This document shows, in pieces, positions 60,372 to 64,000 of a stretch of DNA of 64,000 nucleotides. This stretch comes from Gemmatimonadota bacterium. GTDB lineage: Bacteria; Gemmatimonadota; Gemmatimonadetes; Longimicrobiales; Gaopeijiaceae. Every line of letters starts with the position of its first letter. The stretch's first letter is position 1. A program made the translations under genes and the position numbers. Location: contig JAJDXM010000024.1 of assembly GCA_022823225.1 (NCBI GenBank), forward strand, positions 124,001-188,000, read 5' to 3'. The notes below the pieces were generated by a model that was given only the letters and a program-made list of their open reading frames with translations, did not search any database and had not been told where the DNA came from.

Positions 60372-63014
60372 TCAGTACGAGACGGTCGCGGTCATGGATA
60401 TGGTTCGGGGCGCGCCCAGCCAGGCGGCGTTCTCGGTGATCGCGGACAGATAGGCCGTGTCGAGCAGGTTGTTGGCCACGATCGAGAACTCCGTGGACCG
60501 GAACACGTCGCCGAGCGCCTCGCCCTGGAAGGTGACGTAGGCGTCCACGGTCCAGTAGGCGTCGGTCTGCCAGTCGGCCGTCAGGCTGACGCGGCGTGAA
60601 GCCGTGTACTTGGCCGACAGGCCGCCGCCGAGCGGTGGTCCTTCGCGGTCGAGCGAGACGACCCACAGCCGGGGCGGCACACCGGTGACGTCGGTGCCGG
60701 GCACGATGCCCTGGCTCTCGTCCACGAGCGGATCGTCGGTCCCGACGTACTTCGAGTCGTTGAGCGTCAGCGCGCTGTAGAGCGATGTACGGGCCGGCAT
60801 CGCCAACGTGGTGGCCAACTCGAGGCCGCGCGTCTCGATGCCGCCCGCGTTGAAGTACGCACCGCCGCCGGGGATGAGGTAGTTGGGTCCTGCGGGTGTC
60901 TGCGGGCCGAGGAAGAAGATCCGGTTCTGGAAGTCGATGGTGTACAGCGTGGCGCTGAGCGCGAGCCTCTCGCCGGAATACTGGACACCGACATCGATAT
61001 TCGACGCGGTCTCGGGCTCGAGACGGTCCAGGCTGCGGCCCGGCACTTCGAGCAGGATGCTGCCGATCGCGCGGAAGTTCTGGGCGTAGCCCGCGAACAG
61101 GTCGAGGCCATCGACCGGTGTCTCGTACGTGACGCCGCCGGAGAAGAGCAGCTTCGAGTCGGAGTTGACATCAAGTGGTTGGTCGATGCCGAACTGGTCC
61201 TCGCGCGACACGGAGACGAGGTACTGCTTGACGCCGGCGGCCAGTTCGAAGGGGCCGAAGTACAGCGTTTCCTCGACGTACCACTTGAACACGCTCTGCG
61301 GGAAGTCCCATTCGTATTGGTGCCAATAGGGCCGCTCGTCCCACTTGAAGTTGATCGCGGGGTCCAGAATGCGGTGCCAGTCGCGGCCGAGGTCGCGGCG
61401 CGAGCCCTCGTACCAGATGCCGGCGCGCAGCGCGCTGCCCCGGCCCCCGCCGAAGAGCACCGACCACTCGCCGTCGACGTTCATGCCGAGCCGGTCCTTG
61501 CCGTAGTGGCTGTGGCGGTACGACTGAACCGCGCTCGCCCCCGGGTGGCACGCCGGATCGACCTCCGGCCCGCCCGACCCGTAGTAGTTGAAGATGTAGG
61601 ACGACGCGCAACCGGGCGTCGGTCCAACGGCCGCACCGTTGCCGTCCACGAACCGGATCACCCCGAGCTGGGCACCGCCCCTCACCGGCCTGCGGCCCCC
61701 CGCCAGTTCCGACTCCGGTCCCCCGCCGTCGTCCACCACGTCGACGATGTAGGGAGGCAGCCAGTCGCCGCGTCCCGAGTTGTGGTGATGGTAGGCGCCC
61801 GCGCTCACCGAGATCAACTCGCTGACCGACCAGTCGGCCTTGGCGTAGGCGAGCGTGTTCTTGCGCCGGGTCTGCCAGCCGGGCCGGTAGAACTGGTTCA
61901 TGTAGGGCACGCCCGGCCACTGGCCGATCAGCCGGTCCCAGCGCGGGTTGGCCCGGAAGTCGGCCTCGCTGTAGAGCCGCTGGTAGACATCCTCGTGGAT
62001 CTCGTCGTACGAGAGGTAGCCGGTGAAGTCCACCGCTCCGTGCGAGGACACGATCTTGGCGGCGACGTGCTCGCGCTCGTTTCTGGCCGAGCCCTCCATC
62101 CAGTCTGTCGCCTCCTGGCGGATCGCGGCGATCCAGGCCCGCGTCGTGCCGCCGAACAGCGAGCCGGTCTCGACCCGCGCGGCGAACCGCTGGCCCTCGT
62201 TCTCGCCGATCGTGACAGACGCCGTGTGGCTCCGCTCCGCCGCCGGGTCGGCCGTCAGAAAGTTGAGCGTGCCGCCCAGCGCCTCGACCGAGCGCGACGC
62301 GATGTCGGCGGTTCCCTGCGACACCTCGACGCCGCCGAGGTTCATCGGGTCGACGAACCGGCTCGCCTTCGCGCCGCTCCAGTAGTCCGACGTGCCGTTC
62401 GGGAACCCGTCGATCGTGGTGCCGATCTGCGCGTCGTTGATCGTCGACTGGAACCCGCGCATCACCACGTTGCTCGACCAGTCGTCGAAGGAGTACGGGT
62501 CGCCCTCCTGGACCGAGACGCCGGGAAGGTTGTCGATCACCGAAGTCACGGCCGTGATGCTCGACTGCTGCCGCATCATCGGCTGCGCGACGAAGTTGCG
62601 CGCAAACACCGTTGGCTCTTCCGCCACCACGGTGATCTGATCCAGTTGGAAAGAAGGCTGCAACACGATCCGGACCGTTTCGACGGCGCCGGCGCGTACC
62701 GTGACCTCAAGCTCGCGGGACAGATAGCCGAACAGGGTGGCGGTCACAACATGGTCGCCGGGTGCCAGCCCGGTGAGTTCGAAGCTGCCTTCGGCGTTCG
62801 TAACGACCTCCGCGTCCGCGTCGGCGACCGTCACCCGGACACCGGGCATCGCGGCGCCGAACCCGTCGACGACCGTGCCCCGGATGGTTCCCGTCTGCTG
62901 CGCGGTCGCCGGTGCCGCGGCCAGCAGCAACAGCAGCGCGGCGCGGCCGCAGAACCCGGCGAACAGTCTGCCGGCATTCCTGCCAGAATCTCGCCGTAAG
63001 GTTGGAATCGCCAT
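60372..63014 (-). CDS. TonB-dependent outer-membrane receptor with carboxypeptidase-like regulatory domain
   Basis: 880 residues from ATG 63014 with GGGAG 6 nt upstream; signal peptide ending ATAQ. N-terminal carboxypeptidase-regulatory-like beta-sandwich (GTIRGTVVDGFGAAMPGVRVTVADADAEVVTNAEGSFELTGLAPG), plug domain (SVIDNLPGVSVQEG, VVMRGFQSTINDAQIGTTIDGFPNG), 22-strand barrel ending in an aromatic residue (ATVSY). Paired with the BCCT gene, it likely imports quaternary amines or related organics across the outer membrane. Confidence 0.9.
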   Translation of the reverse strand: MAIPTLRRDSGRNAGRLFAGFCGRAALLLLLAAAPATAQQTGTIRGTVVDGFGAAMPGVRVTVADADAEVVTNAEGSFELTGLAPGDHVVTATLFGYLSRELEVTVRAGAVETVRIVLQPSFQLDQITVVAEEPTVFARNFVAQPMMRQQSSITAVTSVIDNLPGVSVQEGDPYSFDDWSSNVVMRGFQSTINDAQIGTTIDGFPNGTSDYWSGAKASRFVDPMNLGGVEVSQGTADIASRSVEALGGTLNFLTADPAAERSHTASVTIGENEGQRFAARVETGSLFGGTTRAWIAAIRQEATDWMEGSARNEREHVAAKIVSSHGAVDFTGYLSYDEIHEDVYQRLYSEADFRANPRWDRLIGQWPGVPYMNQFYRPGWQTRRKNTLAYAKADWSVSELISVSAGAYHHHNSGRGDWLPPYIVDVVDDGGGPESELAGGRRPVRGGAQLGVIRFVDGNGAAVGPTPGCASSYIFNYYGSGGPEVDPACHPGASAVQSYRHSHYGKDRLGMNVDGEWSVLFGGGRGSALRAGIWYEGSRRDLGRDWHRILDPAINFKWDERPYWHQYEWDFPQSVFKWYVEETLYFGPFELAAGVKQYLVSVSREDQFGIDQPLDVNSDSKLLFSGGVTYETPVDGLDLFAGYAQNFRAIGSILLEVPGRSLDRLEPETASNIDVGVQYSGERLALSATLYTIDFQNRIFFLGPQTPAGPNYLIPGGGAYFNAGGIETRGLELATTLAMPARTSLYSALTLNDSKYVGTDDPLVDESQGIVPGTDVTGVPPRLWVVSLDREGPPLGGGLSAKYTASRRVSLTADWQTDAYWTVDAYVTFQGEALGDVFRSTEFSIVANNLLDTAYLSAITENAAWLGAPRTISMTATVSY

Positions 63015-63641
63015 CGAAGCTCCCTTTCTGTAACGTGCGTTGGTGCGGGTGTGATCCCCCAAGGTTACGCTGGGACACGCGGTTCGCAAGACCAATGTAA
63101 CGCGCATGAAGTGCAGCGGGAGCACCCGGGCCGCGCCCGCCGGCTGTCCGTAATGTTCTGGCGTACCCTTTCAGCAGACCTGTCTCGCGAGCCGTCGGGG
63201 GGCGTTAGGTTAGGTGCCGGCTTTGGGGCTTGAGCAAACCGGTGGCTTGCGGAACTTACGGTCCGGGGTGCCGGGGTTACGGGGGGAGTCGCCGCGACCC
63301 GGCAAGGCTTGACGGGGACTGCCGCGGGCGCAGATTGGAGCCATTGCGACGAGTCGGCAGTCTTGCACCAACGAGGAGGTCGGTTGCGAATGCTAACGAA
63401 GGCGCGGAATGCAGCCGCGCGGGAGAGGACGCTCTTGAAGACCACCGCGTCCGTGGGGGTGCATATGGCCTTCTACCGCACGCCGGGAGACTGCTCCCTC
63501 TTGCCCGGACTTGTGCCGCTGAGCGTATTTCACGTCTGGACAGCGCGGCGCATTAGGGGTCTCGCCGTTCCCATCGGCATCGACCGGCGCGCCGACGAGA
63601 TCCACATAACGGCGAACTGAACGCAAGGAATCGAACTTGGT
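63015..63641. other. Intergenic region upstream of the TonB receptor
   Basis: No gene supported. No strong promoter or repeat recognised. Confidence 0.4.
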
Positions 63642-63944
63642 GTGAGTCGCCGCTCCCCGATCGTCCATTCGCCGCCGGCGGAAGTCGGAGACGCCGTTGC
63701 CCGCCTTGGCAAGAGGATACGCGCCGCGCGCGAGAATCTGGGCCTGACCCAGGTGGAGCTGGCCGAGCGCATCGCCGTCAGCCGGTCCACGGTCATTTGT
63801 CTCGAATGCGGCACCCTGGGCACGGCGGCGGGCACCTACTTCAAGGCGTTGCAGGCCGTGGGACTGCTGGACTCGATGAACCGGAAGATCGCGGCCATCG
63901 AGCAAGCCGGGAGCGTGTCCGGGGCGCGAGAGCAAATCGAGTGA
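63642..63944 (+). CDS. XRE-family HTH regulator
   Basis: 100 residues from GTG 63642. HTH VARLGKRIRAARENLGLTQVELAERIAVSRSTVICLECG with a short helical tail. Similar to the N-terminus of the 58689 gene. HipB-like regulators of this size often work with toxins, but no hipA is visible before the window ends. Confidence 0.75.
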   Translation: MSRRSPIVHSPPAEVGDAVARLGKRIRAARENLGLTQVELAERIAVSRSTVICLECGTLGTAAGTYFKALQAVGLLDSMNRKIAAIEQAGSVSGAREQIE

Positions 63945-64000
63945 GGGGCCGCCGCGACGCGGAGGGGAACGATTGCGGGCGTGGCAGGCGAGGGGATACC

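Noticed and set aside
61179-62999. 606-codon plus-strand frame opposite the TonB receptor
   Set aside because: Antisense shadow without any recognisable protein feature.
63309-63620. 103-codon plus-strand ORF
   Set aside because: No Shine-Dalgarno element, no family resemblance, typical spurious GC frame.

Overview
The window is GC-rich chromosomal DNA. It carries many secreted lipoproteins with 6-bladed beta-propellers, quinoprotein (PQQ-type) propellers, a VPS10/BNR propeller, paired DUF6644 membrane proteins, a DUF6152 protein and a SusC/TonB-type receptor with a carboxypeptidase-like plug domain. That mix suggests a Gemmatimonadota-like bacterium. This is inferred from gene content only; no rRNA or tRNA is present.

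Left part (1-25.5 kb), ordinary chromosome: 3' end of purK, greA, an operon of a metalloprotease-like lipoprotein and a quinoprotein/serine-hydrolase fusion, a mono-haem lipoprotein with two DUF6644 membrane proteins, a secreted oxidoreductive cluster (DUF6152, two related lipoprotein-like proteins, a cytochrome-quinoprotein), an amidohydrolase, an M50-like membrane peptidase, a TlpA-like thioredoxin, an amino-acid permease fused to Usp domains, glpD, a DinB-like protein, an ornithine-cyclodeaminase homologue and a 5'-truncated VPS10-like gene.

Middle part (25.5-36.7 kb), scarred accessory region: hicBA toxin-antitoxin, propeller lipoproteins (one frameshifted), small operons of secreted proteins, a duplicated small membrane protein gene, an eroded tyrosine integrase and an inverted gene remnant. 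This looks like repeated insertion and decay.

Right part (36.9-58.4 kb), a probable integrated mobile element: P4-type integrase, a Toprim/VapE-like primase-helicase, a 2.7-kb repeat-rich region with iteron-like GTCACA motifs, a second tyrosine recombinase, then about 28 small co-directional genes on the minus strand. These include DUF2958, YubB-like and DUF6197 proteins, a sliding-clamp-like protein and many CxxC zinc-ribbon proteins. No capsid, terminase, portal or conjugation gene is visible. The small genes form translational units. Most units open with a unique-sequence hairpin followed by a repeated start-associated motif (ACTCC-N5/6-GGAGG) that can itself fold over the Shine-Dalgarno sequence. 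Genes inside a unit overlap by ATGA-type coupling. The arrangement recalls the SAS/ESAS start-associated repeats of cluster K mycobacteriophages and is the most unusual feature of the window.

Right flank (58.4-64 kb): an XRE regulator whose C-terminus seems replaced at the element edge, a BCCT betaine/choline-type transporter directly downstream of a TonB-dependent receptor (a likely two-membrane uptake unit), and another XRE regulator.
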